Of a stretch of 64,000 bases of DNA, positions 9,181 through 16,559 are shown piece after piece. Under the pieces are notes generated by a model. It was not told where the DNA came from. It did no database searches and saw only the letters and a list, made by a program, of their open reading frames with translations. The stretch is from Haladaptatus paucihalophilus DX253 (lineage in GTDB: Archaea; Halobacteriota; Halobacteria; Halobacteriales; Haladaptataceae): positions 2,877,734-2,941,733 of the forward strand of contig NZ_AQXI01000001.1 in the NCBI RefSeq assembly GCF_000376445.1, in the 5' to 3' direction. The translations under genes and the position numbers were made by a program. The number at the start of each line of letters is the position of its first letter. Position 1 is the first letter of the stretch.

Positions 9181-10449
9181 TCAACGGATGCCGAACAGCA
9201 ACCGACGAAGACGATGGAAGTCGAAACAGTAGCGACGACCGTTGTAGGTGAAACAGTAGTCCGCCGAATCGGGCGCGGCGGCGGAGGCCGACGCGTGGTT
9301 CATCGTCGGGTCGCTCGGTTTGGCCTTTTTGTTTTTCTTGGCCTTCTTGGCCTTATTCTGCTTCTTCGTTTTCTTGGCTTTCTCGGCCTTCTTCCCGTTC
9401 TTCTCGCTCTGTTTCGCCTGTTCGGTCGTCTTCGCCTGCTTTCCCTTCCGTTTCTTCGGCGAACTGCTGCCGGTCGAGGTCGAACCGGTCGCGGCGTCTT
9501 TCGCGGTCGTGGGTGCACCCGTCGGCGCTTCGTGCGAGGGGTTACCGCCGACGTTCGTCGTCTCGACGTTGCCGATGAGGCTGCCCTTGACCTGCGAGTT
9601 CTTCACTTTGAACGTGGTGTGCGCCGCGACGAGCGCCGAGGCCGCACCGTTCGTGTTCGAGTCAGTGCAGTCGATGTCGCAGTTTTCGAACGTCACCACG
9701 TCGCTTTCCGACCCGTAGCCGTCGTAGACGCCGCGGGAGTTCACGACGCCGCCGTTTATCGGGTGGAGCGGGACGTCGTTCGTGTTGTAGATGACGGTGT
9801 TTTTCACCGTCGTGCCGTCCGTCGCGATGCGGAGGTGGCTGATGTTGTTGTTCTTCATGAGACAGCGGTCGAACGCCAGCGTTCCGCCGCCGCCGCTCGA
9901 TTTCGCCGCGCCACCCGCGTAAATCGCGTTGCCGGTCCAGCCGTTCATCGTGACTTCGGTGATGTCGATGTGTCCCGCGAAGGACTTCGGAATCCCGATG
10001 GCGCCCTTGCGAACCATGTCGCCCGAAACGCCGTCACCGAGGTAGACGTGCTCGATGGTTCCGGTACCCGACGCCGTGATGAGGTTGGGATAGCCGCCGA
10101 GGTTCTTTCCCGGCGAGTGGGGGCCGCTCGTGTCGGCCTCGCCGGTGACCCCGACGTTGCGAATCGTCCAGTCGGAGCCGCTCGCGACGATGCGAACGTC
10201 CGCGCCCGACGCGCTGATGTCGATGAGCTTGTTCTCGAACGTCTCGCCGCTGCCGACGGTGAACTGCTTCGCCGTGTTCGCGGGAATCGTGATCGTTTCG
10301 TACTCTTTTGCCGCCGTGACGCCGGTCGCCATACCCGTACCAGCCGCGGCAACCGCAGCCGCACCGGTCAACTTCAGATACGAACGACGGTCGACGGAAT
10401 CGCTATCCGCACGACTATCGTCTGCTGTCGTACTGCAATCGCGTGCCAT
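9181..10449 (-). CDS. Tat-exported right-handed beta-helix protein with lysine-rich tail
   Basis: An exported protein of 422 residues. The N-terminus has a Tat signal (DRRSYLKLTGAAAVAAAG) ending near AAK. Residues about 50-310 resemble parallel beta-helix (pectate-lyase-like) proteins, with repeated strands such as DWTIRNVGVTG, GTIEHVYLGDGVSG and NTVIYNTNDV. Residues about 320-385 are a low-complexity Lys/Ala/Gln/Asn tract (KKRKGKQAKTTEQ, KKTKKQNKAKKAKK), very basic for a haloarchaeon. A last segment holds two Cys (YCFTYNGRRYCFDFHR). A TTAATATT box at 10475-10482 supports the ATG at 10449 over the longer frame to 10509. It may act on or bind surface polysaccharide; no catalytic residues were identified. 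Confidence 0.85.
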   Translation of the reverse strand: MARDCSTTADDSRADSDSVDRRSYLKLTGAAAVAAAGTGMATGVTAAKEYETITIPANTAKQFTVGSGETFENKLIDISASGADVRIVASGSDWTIRNVGVTGEADTSGPHSPGKNLGGYPNLITASGTGTIEHVYLGDGVSGDMVRKGAIGIPKSFAGHIDITEVTMNGWTGNAIYAGGAAKSSGGGGTLAFDRCLMKNNNISHLRIATDGTTVKNTVIYNTNDVPLHPINGGVVNSRGVYDGYGSESDVVTFENCDIDCTDSNTNGAASALVAAHTTFKVKNSQVKGSLIGNVETTNVGGNPSHEAPTGAPTTAKDAATGSTSTGSSSPKKRKGKQAKTTEQAKQSEKNGKKAEKAKKTKKQNKAKKAKKNKKAKPSDPTMNHASASAAAPDSADYCFTYNGRRYCFDFHRLRRLLFGIR

Positions 10450-10787
10450 GCGGTCTTCAATGCAAAGAGACCGATTAATATTCTTTCGGTGTCGCGCTGT
10501 ACGTCTCAACCGATGTGAAGGTCACAACGAACTCCATGATTGTGTGAAAATATCATGACTATCCTTCACGTGGTGTGGTCGATGACGGACCGGACCGTGC
10601 GGTTGAGGGCGATTACTCCGGCGTACGGTCCCTATAACAAAGCCACACGGACGCGTTGGTTGTCCAACCGTGACCCCGAGAATGCAAGGAGAACTCGACC
10701 GACCGCGAGTGAAACGACTCCGATGCCCCCGATTCGAACGCCCCGGTCGTTCGTCGAACGTGTGTCCCTCCGTTTCTTCCGTTTCGA
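10450..10787. other. Intergenic region, divergent promoter area
   Basis: The left part holds the reverse-strand TTAATATT box (10475-10482) for the beta-helix gene. The remainder up to the flippase ATG contains no ORF, hairpin or repeat that I can support. Confidence 0.5.
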
Positions 10788-12314
10788 ATGGCGACGAGTG
10801 ACTCCCACCTCTCGAAACTGCTGTCGAGTTCGGTGCTCATCGTCGTCGGCGTCGTCGTCGCGTCCGTCGGTCGATTGATAGAACGCATCGTCATCGCCCA
10901 CTGGTTCTCGCCGCAACTGTACGGCGAGGTGACCATCGCGCTCGCCATCATGACCATCGGAACGACGATTTCGCTCGTCGGGCTGAACGACGGGATTCCG
11001 CGGTTCGTCTCCCGGTACGACGACGCCCGGGACGTTCGCGGCGTGTGGCTGTTCGGCCTGGGGTTCGCGCTGGCCGTCAGCCTCGCCGTCAGCCTCGTCC
11101 TGTACCTGAACGTGAACCGCATCGCCATCGCGCTGTTCGAGACGAACGTCGCCCGCGAGTTGCTCCGCCTGTTCGTCCTCACGATTCCGGTCAGCGTCGG
11201 CCTGACCGTCGGCGTGAGCGCGCTCCGGGGGATGGAGAACACGCGCTACAAACTGTACACGAAGGATTTCCTCCATCCCTGCCTCCGCATCGTCCTGCTC
11301 GTCGCGCTGGTCGCGGGCGGTTTCGACCTCGTGTCGGTGGGGTACGCCTACTTCGCCGCCACGCTAGCAACGCTCCTCGTCGTCTACCTCCTCTCGAACC
11401 GCCTCGTCCGTCTCGTCGGACCGGTTCGGACCCACACCCGCGAACTGCTCACCTACTCGGCACCCCTCATCGTGACGATGGTGCTCTCCATCCTGTTGAC
11501 GCGGATGGACACCCTCATGCTCGCCCAGTTTCGCACCTCGAACGAGGTCGGCGTGTACAACGCGGCGTACCCGCTGGCGAACAGCCTGCTCATGGTCATC
11601 TCCTCGTTCGGCTACCTCTACCTGCCGCTCACGTCCCGCCTCGACGCGGACGGCGAACGCGAGGAGGTGACGAGTATCTATCGCATCACGACGAAGTGGA
11701 TTTACGTCCTCACCTTCCCCGCCTTTCTCGTATTCACCGTCTTCCCGGACGACGTGCTCTCGCTCTTCTTCGGGTCCGGATACACGGGCGGCGGTATCGT
11801 CCTCGCGCTCCTCTCGGTCGGTTTCTTCACGAGCGCGGCGGCGGGGAGAAACCGAACGACGCTGGCCGCGCTCGGCCACACGAAGGCCATCCTCGGGGTA
11901 GATATCCTCACGCTCGCGCTCAACTTCGCCGTGAACCTCCTCCTGATTCCGACGTACGGGATGGTCGGTGCCGCGGTCGCGTCGTCGGGGGCCTACGTCG
12001 TCCGCAACCTCGCGCTCAACGTCGTCCTCCTGACCAAGTGCGGAATTACCCCGTTCTCCACGCACACGAACCGGACGTACATCGTCCTGCCGCTCGTCCT
12101 GTTTCCCGTCGGTCTCCTCGCGGGGCGCTGGCTGACGCTCTCCCTGCTGACGCTCCCCGTCTTCCTGGTCTGCACCGGACTCGTCGGCCTCGCCGCCGTC
12201 ACCCTCGCCGGTGGTCTCCAACCGGAAGACGGCGCGTTCATCGAGTTCATCGAGGGGGCGCTCGGCGTCGAAGTCCCCGCGATTCAACGCTACGTCCCGA
12301 TGCAGGGCGAGTGA
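10788..12314 (+). CDS. Oligosaccharide flippase (polysaccharide biosynthesis/MATE-like)
   Basis: A 508-residue multi-pass membrane protein of the Wzx/MviN-like MOP superfamily, which moves lipid-linked oligosaccharides across the membrane. About 12-14 hydrophobic helices are visible. The N-terminus (SSVLIVVGVVVASVGRLIER) and central LMLAQFRTSNEVGVYNAAYP follow the family pattern. It resembles haloarchaeal AglR-type proteins. Together with the GT4 gene to the left it points to a glycan or exopolysaccharide function. No other glycan genes adjoin it on the right. Confidence 0.92.
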   Translation: MATSDSHLSKLLSSSVLIVVGVVVASVGRLIERIVIAHWFSPQLYGEVTIALAIMTIGTTISLVGLNDGIPRFVSRYDDARDVRGVWLFGLGFALAVSLAVSLVLYLNVNRIAIALFETNVARELLRLFVLTIPVSVGLTVGVSALRGMENTRYKLYTKDFLHPCLRIVLLVALVAGGFDLVSVGYAYFAATLATLLVVYLLSNRLVRLVGPVRTHTRELLTYSAPLIVTMVLSILLTRMDTLMLAQFRTSNEVGVYNAAYPLANSLLMVISSFGYLYLPLTSRLDADGEREEVTSIYRITTKWIYVLTFPAFLVFTVFPDDVLSLFFGSGYTGGGIVLALLSVGFFTSAAAGRNRTTLAALGHTKAILGVDILTLALNFAVNLLLIPTYGMVGAAVASSGAYVVRNLALNVVLLTKCGITPFSTHTNRTYIVLPLVLFPVGLLAGRWLTLSLLTLPVFLVCTGLVGLAAVTLAGGLQPEDGAFIEFIEGALGVEVPAIQRYVPMQGE

Positions 12315-12370
12315 CGGGACTCGGACGAGCGCCGGACCGTCAAACGAACACCCGACCCGAAGCGGGAATA

Positions 12371-12520
12371 CTAAATTTTACTGTATTTCACCGATTTGTA
12401 CATTATGATACTATTTGATACCGAATTCTACTGAACTCCATCAAATTCTACTGACTCGATGAGATATCCACTAAATCGAACAGATAGACACCAAACCAAA
12501 CGGGGTGGCACCGAATCGGA
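12371..12520. repeat. Degenerate 10-bp phased repeat array (15 units)
   Basis: From 12371 the sequence breaks into consecutive decamers of the type CTAAATTTTA, CTGTATTTCA, CCGATTTGTA, CCGAATTCTA, CTGAACTCCA. Fourteen of the 15 units end in A and 13 begin with C, so an AC step recurs every 10 bp without slippage. The first eight units are AT-rich and most alike (consensus CYRAATTYTA); later units decay. The array begins 56 bp after the flippase stop, in a 385-bp gap. It codes for nothing recognisable and has no long spacers, so it is not CRISPR. The exact 10-bp phase matches one turn of DNA helix. Confidence 0.75.
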
Positions 12521-12699
12521 CTATCGACTTCGATAGAGAACGGCGCGATGCCACCACGCTCCGGTGTCCCTCGAATCGTTGCCACTGCCGACAGCCTTTT
12601 GACCTCGGTGGCGTTACGGGGATTATGGTCGCACAGACGATGGATCGCGTTCCGCGAGAACAGTAATCGACTACTTCTGACTGCGAGAGGTGATAGTAC
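12521..12699. other. Intergenic sequence before the 12700 gene
   Basis: No ORF or repeat is supported here. A GAGGTGATAG stretch just before the ATG at 12700 is a plausible ribosome binding site. Confidence 0.4.
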
Positions 12700-13485
12700 A
12701 TGCTAGCCAGTAGTCACGCCCTCGCTCGAACGGGCCTCGACGCCGCCGCGCTCAAACCCGCAGAGTGTGACGTGCGTCGGGCACACTCGATGCCGTTCGA
12801 GACGGTGACGATAGATTACGAGGGCCGCGAGCACCTTCCCGACACGGAGACGCTCCGCGAACTGGCGGCGGAGAAAAACGTGCTGATGACCGTCCCCGTC
12901 CGGGCGGACGGGTTCGACCCGCTCGGCGACGACTCGCTGTTCGGCCGACTGCCGGACGGCGTCGGAACGGTGTTCGTCGCCGGACACTCGGCCTATCTCA
13001 CCGAGGACGAACGGAGTCGGGCGATAGCGCCTCGACTCGGGGCCGCGCTGGAGCGGTCCCCTGACGGGTGGGTCGGCACGGAGGGTATCGAACGCGTCGC
13101 CACGGCGACGGGGGCGACGCAGTTCGAACTGCTGTCCCGCTCGACGACCCGCGACGTGCGCGCACTTCGCGCCGCCGGGTTCGACGGGACGGTCGCGGTG
13201 TACGCGCCGACCGTCCTCACCGACGACGAGGACGCGATACTCGACGCGGTGGGCGCGTACGTCGCCCGGCGCAAACCCGTGGCGCGGGCGCTCCCTGACG
13301 ATGCGCCGACGGATGCCAGCGCCGACGGTCGCGCTCGGAACGTGCTCTCCGCGGCGAGCCGCGACTTCGCGCTCGTCGGGACGGCCACCGAGGTCGGCGA
13401 GCGGGTCGAGGAACTGAAGGCGGCCGGCGTGGACCTCGTGGTCGGCTATCCCGCCCGGGGCATCGACTCGTTCCTCGACCGCTAA
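12700..13485 (+). CDS. Conserved haloarchaeal protein, possibly luciferase-like (F420) barrel
   Basis: A 261-residue soluble protein that I do not recognise by name. Its last 50 residues (FALVGTATEVGERVEELKAAGVDLVVGYP) resemble the C-terminal segment of bacterial luciferase-like/F420-dependent oxidoreductases, where a GTPEEVAERI-type helix precedes the last strand. The N-terminal half shows alternating beta/alpha patterns ending in conserved-looking DYEGREHLP and VPVRADGFDPLG. At 261 residues it is shorter than full luciferase-like enzymes. A GAGGTGAT ribosome binding site precedes the ATG. The creatininase and oxidoreductase genes downstream run in the same direction. Confidence 0.8.
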   Translation: MLASSHALARTGLDAAALKPAECDVRRAHSMPFETVTIDYEGREHLPDTETLRELAAEKNVLMTVPVRADGFDPLGDDSLFGRLPDGVGTVFVAGHSAYLTEDERSRAIAPRLGAALERSPDGWVGTEGIERVATATGATQFELLSRSTTRDVRALRAAGFDGTVAVYAPTVLTDDEDAILDAVGAYVARRKPVARALPDDAPTDASADGRARNVLSAASRDFALVGTATEVGERVEELKAAGVDLVVGYPARGIDSFLDR

Positions 13486-13583
13486 GCTTTTTCGCGGTCT
13501 TCGGCCGCGTTTCCGCTCGCCGCGAGCGTTGCCCGTTCGCCGCGACACCCAGTTACAAATACCGCGACTGCAATCACAGCGTC

Positions 13584-14348
13584 ATGAGTCGACTTGCCGA
13601 AGAGACGACGACCACGGCCCGCGATGCGCTCTCGGACGTGGACGTTGCACTGCTCCCGACGGGAAGCGTCGAACAACACGGCCCCGCCCTCCCGCTCGGT
13701 ACGGATTTCATGGCGGCACAGGCCGTCGCGGGCACGCTCGGGGACCGCGAGAACGTCGTTCTCCTCCCGACGGTTCCGGTCGGAGTCAGCGAACACCATC
13801 GCCAGTTCGACGGCACCCTCTGGACCGACCCGGCGACGTTCGAGGACTACGTGACGGACATCGTGTCCAGCATCGCCAGCCACGGCGTGCAGAAGGTCGT
13901 CATCGTGAACGGTCACGGCGGTAACGACGGCGCGCTCCGGCGCGTCGCACGCCGGGTCCGCCGCGAGGAAGTGGCCTACGCCGTTCCGTGGAACTGGTGG
14001 GGCGGAATCGGTGACGTGCTCGAAGACGAGTTCGGGATGGGAATCACGCACGCCGACGAGATAGAGACGAGCATGCTCCTCGAAGTCGCCGAGGAACTCG
14101 TCCGCGAGGCGGCGCTCGAAGCGGCCGAGGCGGGCGCGAACGACGCGTGGGGCGAGGACGTCCACGGCGCGAACGTCGGCTTCGATACGGCCGACTTCTC
14201 CGAGAGCGGTGTCGTCGGCCAGCCGACCAGGGGGTCGCGGGAGGCCGGTGCGCGACTGCTCGACGCATCGAGCGACGAACTCGCCGCGCTGGTCGAGTGG
14301 CTCGGTGAGCAGGATATCGACCACCTCTGGCCCGAGGACCACCGATGA
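13584..14348 (+). CDS. Creatininase family amidohydrolase
   Basis: A 254-residue member of the creatininase/MftE family, metal-dependent amidohydrolases acting on cyclic or formyl amides. The hallmark GSVEQHGPALPLGTDFM near residues 28-44 supplies Glu, His and Asp metal ligands, and VIVNGHGGNDGALRR and THADEIETSM carry later ligands. Archaeal members include the ArfB-like formamide hydrolase of riboflavin/F420 synthesis, but this cannot be assigned from sequence alone. Its stop overlaps the FAD oxidoreductase start (ATGA), so the two are translationally coupled. Confidence 0.9.
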   Translation: MSRLAEETTTTARDALSDVDVALLPTGSVEQHGPALPLGTDFMAAQAVAGTLGDRENVVLLPTVPVGVSEHHRQFDGTLWTDPATFEDYVTDIVSSIASHGVQKVVIVNGHGGNDGALRRVARRVRREEVAYAVPWNWWGGIGDVLEDEFGMGITHADEIETSMLLEVAEELVREAALEAAEAGANDAWGEDVHGANVGFDTADFSESGVVGQPTRGSREAGARLLDASSDELAALVEWLGEQDIDHLWPEDHR

Positions 14349-15484
14349 ACGTCGGTATCGTCGGCGGCGGTGCCGTCGGGTTGACGGCCGCGCGGGACCT
14401 CGCTGTCCGCGGAGCCGACGTGACGCTGTTCGAGGCGGGGACGATTCCGAACGAGGGGGAGAGCACCGCCAGAGCGGCGGGCGTGCTCTACGACGCCTTC
14501 GCAGCCCCGGAGGACGCCCGCGTCGGTGCGCGCGCCATCGAACGCTTCCGCGAGTTCTCGGGCACCGGCGGATTCGAGTTCGTAGAGACGCCCTACGTCT
14601 GGTTCGCACGCACGGGCGACGAGAAGCGCGCGGCGGCCATCCGCGAGCAGGTGCCTCGGATGCGCGAACACGGGCGAGACGTCGCGTTCATCCACGCCTC
14701 GGAACTCGAAGAGCGGTACCCGGCGCTGAACGCCGAGGACATCGGCGTCGCCGCCATCGCTCGGAACACCGGGCGAACCGACCCCGGAAGCTACGCGCGG
14801 ATGATGGCCGCGGAAGCCGAGAAGAACGGCGCGGAGATTCGAACCGAGACCGAGGTTCGCGTCCGACTCGACGGCACGGCGGCCGACGGGAAACCCCAGA
14901 TTTTCCCGGACGACGACCACGGCGAACCGTTCGACGCCATCGTCGTCGCGGCGGGCGCACACACGAAACGCGTGCTGGCGGAGGCGGGAATTCCCGTCGC
15001 GCTCAAACCCTACCGCGTGCAGGCGCTCACCTGTGCGTTCGACGCCGACACGCCGATGCTGTACGACGCCACGGAGGGCTACTACCTTCGTCCGCATCCC
15101 GAGGGTCTGCTCGCCGGTGACGGAACGGAGGAAGTCGAAAGCGATCCGACCGACTGGAAACACGCGAGCGATGCCGCGTTCGAAACGGCGATGCACGAAC
15201 GCCTCGCCCATCGGCTCGATTTCGAGGCGGACGACCCGACCATCGAGCGAGCGTGGGCGGGCCTCTGCACCGCAACGCCCGACTACGACCCGCTTCTCGG
15301 GGAACTCCGACCGAACTGCTACGTCGCCGCTGGCTGGCAGGGCCACGGATTCATGCGTTCTCCCGCGCTCGGCGAAGCCATCGCGGAGGACGTGCTCGGC
15401 GAGGGCGGCATCCCCGAGTTCGACCCGAAGCGCTTCACCGGCGACGAGGAGTTCGAAATCGTGGAAGGGATGGCCGTCGACTGA
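14345..15484 (+). CDS. FAD-dependent oxidoreductase (D-amino acid oxidase/glycine oxidase-like)
   Basis: A 379-residue flavoenzyme of the DAO superfamily. The N-terminus MNVGIVGGGAVGLTAARDLA is the dinucleotide-binding GxGxxG Rossmann motif, followed by VTLFEAG. The C-terminal part has CTATPDYDPLLGEL and VAAGWQGHGFMRSPALGEAI, the FAD-closing region of DAO enzymes. Likely substrates are secondary or tertiary amines such as sarcosine or glycine; the exact one is not visible. Overlap with the upstream creatininase gene suggests a joint catabolic role, for example creatinine or N-methyl amine breakdown (inference). Confidence 0.9.
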   Translation: MNVGIVGGGAVGLTAARDLAVRGADVTLFEAGTIPNEGESTARAAGVLYDAFAAPEDARVGARAIERFREFSGTGGFEFVETPYVWFARTGDEKRAAAIREQVPRMREHGRDVAFIHASELEERYPALNAEDIGVAAIARNTGRTDPGSYARMMAAEAEKNGAEIRTETEVRVRLDGTAADGKPQIFPDDDHGEPFDAIVVAAGAHTKRVLAEAGIPVALKPYRVQALTCAFDADTPMLYDATEGYYLRPHPEGLLAGDGTEEVESDPTDWKHASDAAFETAMHERLAHRLDFEADDPTIERAWAGLCTATPDYDPLLGELRPNCYVAAGWQGHGFMRSPALGEAIAEDVLGEGGIPEFDPKRFTGDEEFEIVEGMAVD

Positions 15485-15586
15485 GGAACTCGAAAGAGAA
15501 GTGTCGTCAAAAATGGAATCGTCGGGAACAGAGACGTATCGAAAACGGAGACGCGTCGGAAACTGAGACGTATCGAAAGCCGCTCT

Positions 15587-15964
15587 TCACTCGGCTTTCG
15601 GCACCGTGACTTGGAGGGTGCCCGAGTCGGTCAGCGTCGCCGTCGCTTTTTTCGGGTCGACTTCGGCGTCCGCCGGGAGTTCGACCTGTCCGTCGAGGGA
15701 CATCCCGCGGCCGGGGAACACCATGTCGAATCCCTCGTGGAAGTCTCGGAACCGGTCGATTCGAACGAGGACGGAATCCCGGACGAACCGGACCTGCACG
15801 TCGCTGCCGGTCGCTCCCGCCGCGTCGAAGACGATGAGATAGGCGTCCTCGCTTTCGAGCAGGTCGGACGGAATCGGCCGGGATTCCTGTACTTTGCTCG
15901 CGGCGCGGCCGACTTTCGACGCGACGGCCGTCACGGTTGAGCGCCCGAGGTCGCGGAGCGTCAT
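15587..15964 (-). CDS. Hsp20/alpha-crystallin-like small chaperone
   Basis: A 125-residue small heat-shock protein-like product. Residues about 40-125 form the crystallin beta-sandwich: YLIVFDAAGA, VQVRFVRDSVLVRIDRF and the closing ATATLTDSGTLQVTVPKAE, matching the A/B and beta-8/9 strands of Hsp20. The C-terminal IxI tail is absent, which may reduce oligomerisation. The frame extends to 16009, but ATG at 15964 overlaps the zinc-ribbon stop (ATGA at 15961-15964), so I choose it. It is co-transcribed behind the zinc-ribbon gene. Confidence 0.85.
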   Translation of the reverse strand: MTLRDLGRSTVTAVASKVGRAASKVQESRPIPSDLLESEDAYLIVFDAAGATGSDVQVRFVRDSVLVRIDRFRDFHEGFDMVFPGRGMSLDGQVELPADAEVDPKKATATLTDSGTLQVTVPKAE

Positions 15965-16119
15965 AGTTCGATTGCTTCGAGGCAGTCGGTTTCTCCACAG
16001 TACGGGCACTGGAAGTCGTTCACGCCGACGTCATCCGGCATGTCGTAGGTGTAGTGCATCTCGAACATGTCCAGTTCGCAGCCGTCGTCCGTGCATTTGA
16101 CCTCAAGCGTCGCGGGCAT
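15961..16119 (-). CDS. Small zinc-ribbon protein
   Basis: A 52-residue protein with two Cys pairs, one C-x4-C near the start (CTDDGC) and FQCPYCGETDC near the end, likely holding one zinc. A TTTATTTT box (about 16143-16152, reverse strand) lies 24-33 nt before the ATG at 16119, so this start fits a leaderless transcript better than the longer frame to 16182. The stop overlaps the Hsp20 start. Similar tiny zinc proteins are common in haloarchaea and mostly uncharacterised. Confidence 0.8.
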   Translation of the reverse strand: MPATLEVKCTDDGCELDMFEMHYTYDMPDDVGVNDFQCPYCGETDCLEAIEL

Positions 16120-16232
16120 ACGCGACGATACGTCCCGGACGAAAATAAACGCGCGGACTTCGACCAGAATTTGCGTCGCCATGAACTGGGTTTGGTTCCG
16201 AGGTCACACTGACCGTTGCTACGGAGCAGACG

Positions 16233-16238
16233 TTAAGA
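16233..16238 (+). promoter_or_regulatory. Possible promoter for the structured intergenic element
   Basis: TTAAGA after a purine-rich stretch resembles a haloarchaeal TATA box. A transcript from about 16260 would run through the structured region at 16333-16416. The radical SAM gene has its own TTTTAT box at about 16531-16537. Confidence 0.3.
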
Positions 16239-16332
16239 GCCCCCACCCGCTACCGCACCGCAACCGCGACAACCACATCCTCTCCAACCGATTCACTCCA
16301 CTTCGTTCCGTTCATCCCTCGCGCGACTTCAC

Positions 16333-16416
16333 CGGGACGACGCCGCCGGAGGCGGGTTCGCGGTTACACCGCTCACCCAGAGGTTTCTCCGAAACCTCGC
16401 TGGCCGCGTCGTCCCG
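16333..16416. other. Structured intergenic element, candidate RNA
   Basis: An 11-bp outer stem pairs CGGGACGACGC (16333-16343) perfectly with GCGTCGTCCCG (16406-16416). Inside are two further hairpins: GCGG-TTACA-CCGC nested in GGG/CCC (about 16354-16378), and a perfect GAGGTTTC-TCC-GAAACCTC (16380-16398). The result is a three-way-junction shape of 84 nt in a 440-bp stretch with no ORF. It is not a tRNA (no anticodon or T arm), and I cannot match it to RNase P, SRP or H/ACA RNA. It could be a small RNA or a protein-binding site. Confidence 0.5.
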
Positions 16417-16559
16417 CCAGCGCGCGCCACAGTGGAACGGTAGAAGGGGTCTCGTCACGGTGTGTCGGTCGTCGTTTCGTGGCAACCGACGCGAGAAACC
16501 ACCTCCGCGCTATCGTAGCGGGTAGTCACCGTTTTATCCGTCCGGTCGCAAAAGCGGGT

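Noticed and set aside
10726-10750. T-arm-like GTTCGAATC on the reverse strand
   Set aside because: The flanking five bases do not pair, and no acceptor, D or anticodon stems can be drawn, so it is not a tRNA.
12371-12520. CRISPR-like reading of the 10-bp array
   Set aside because: Units are contiguous decamers with no unique spacers of 30-40 bp, and no cas genes occur in the window.
16479-16559. 27-codon N-terminal extension of the radical SAM protein
   Set aside because: A TTTTAT promoter box lies inside it, 23-29 nt before ATG 16560, and the extra residues do not look like part of the domain.
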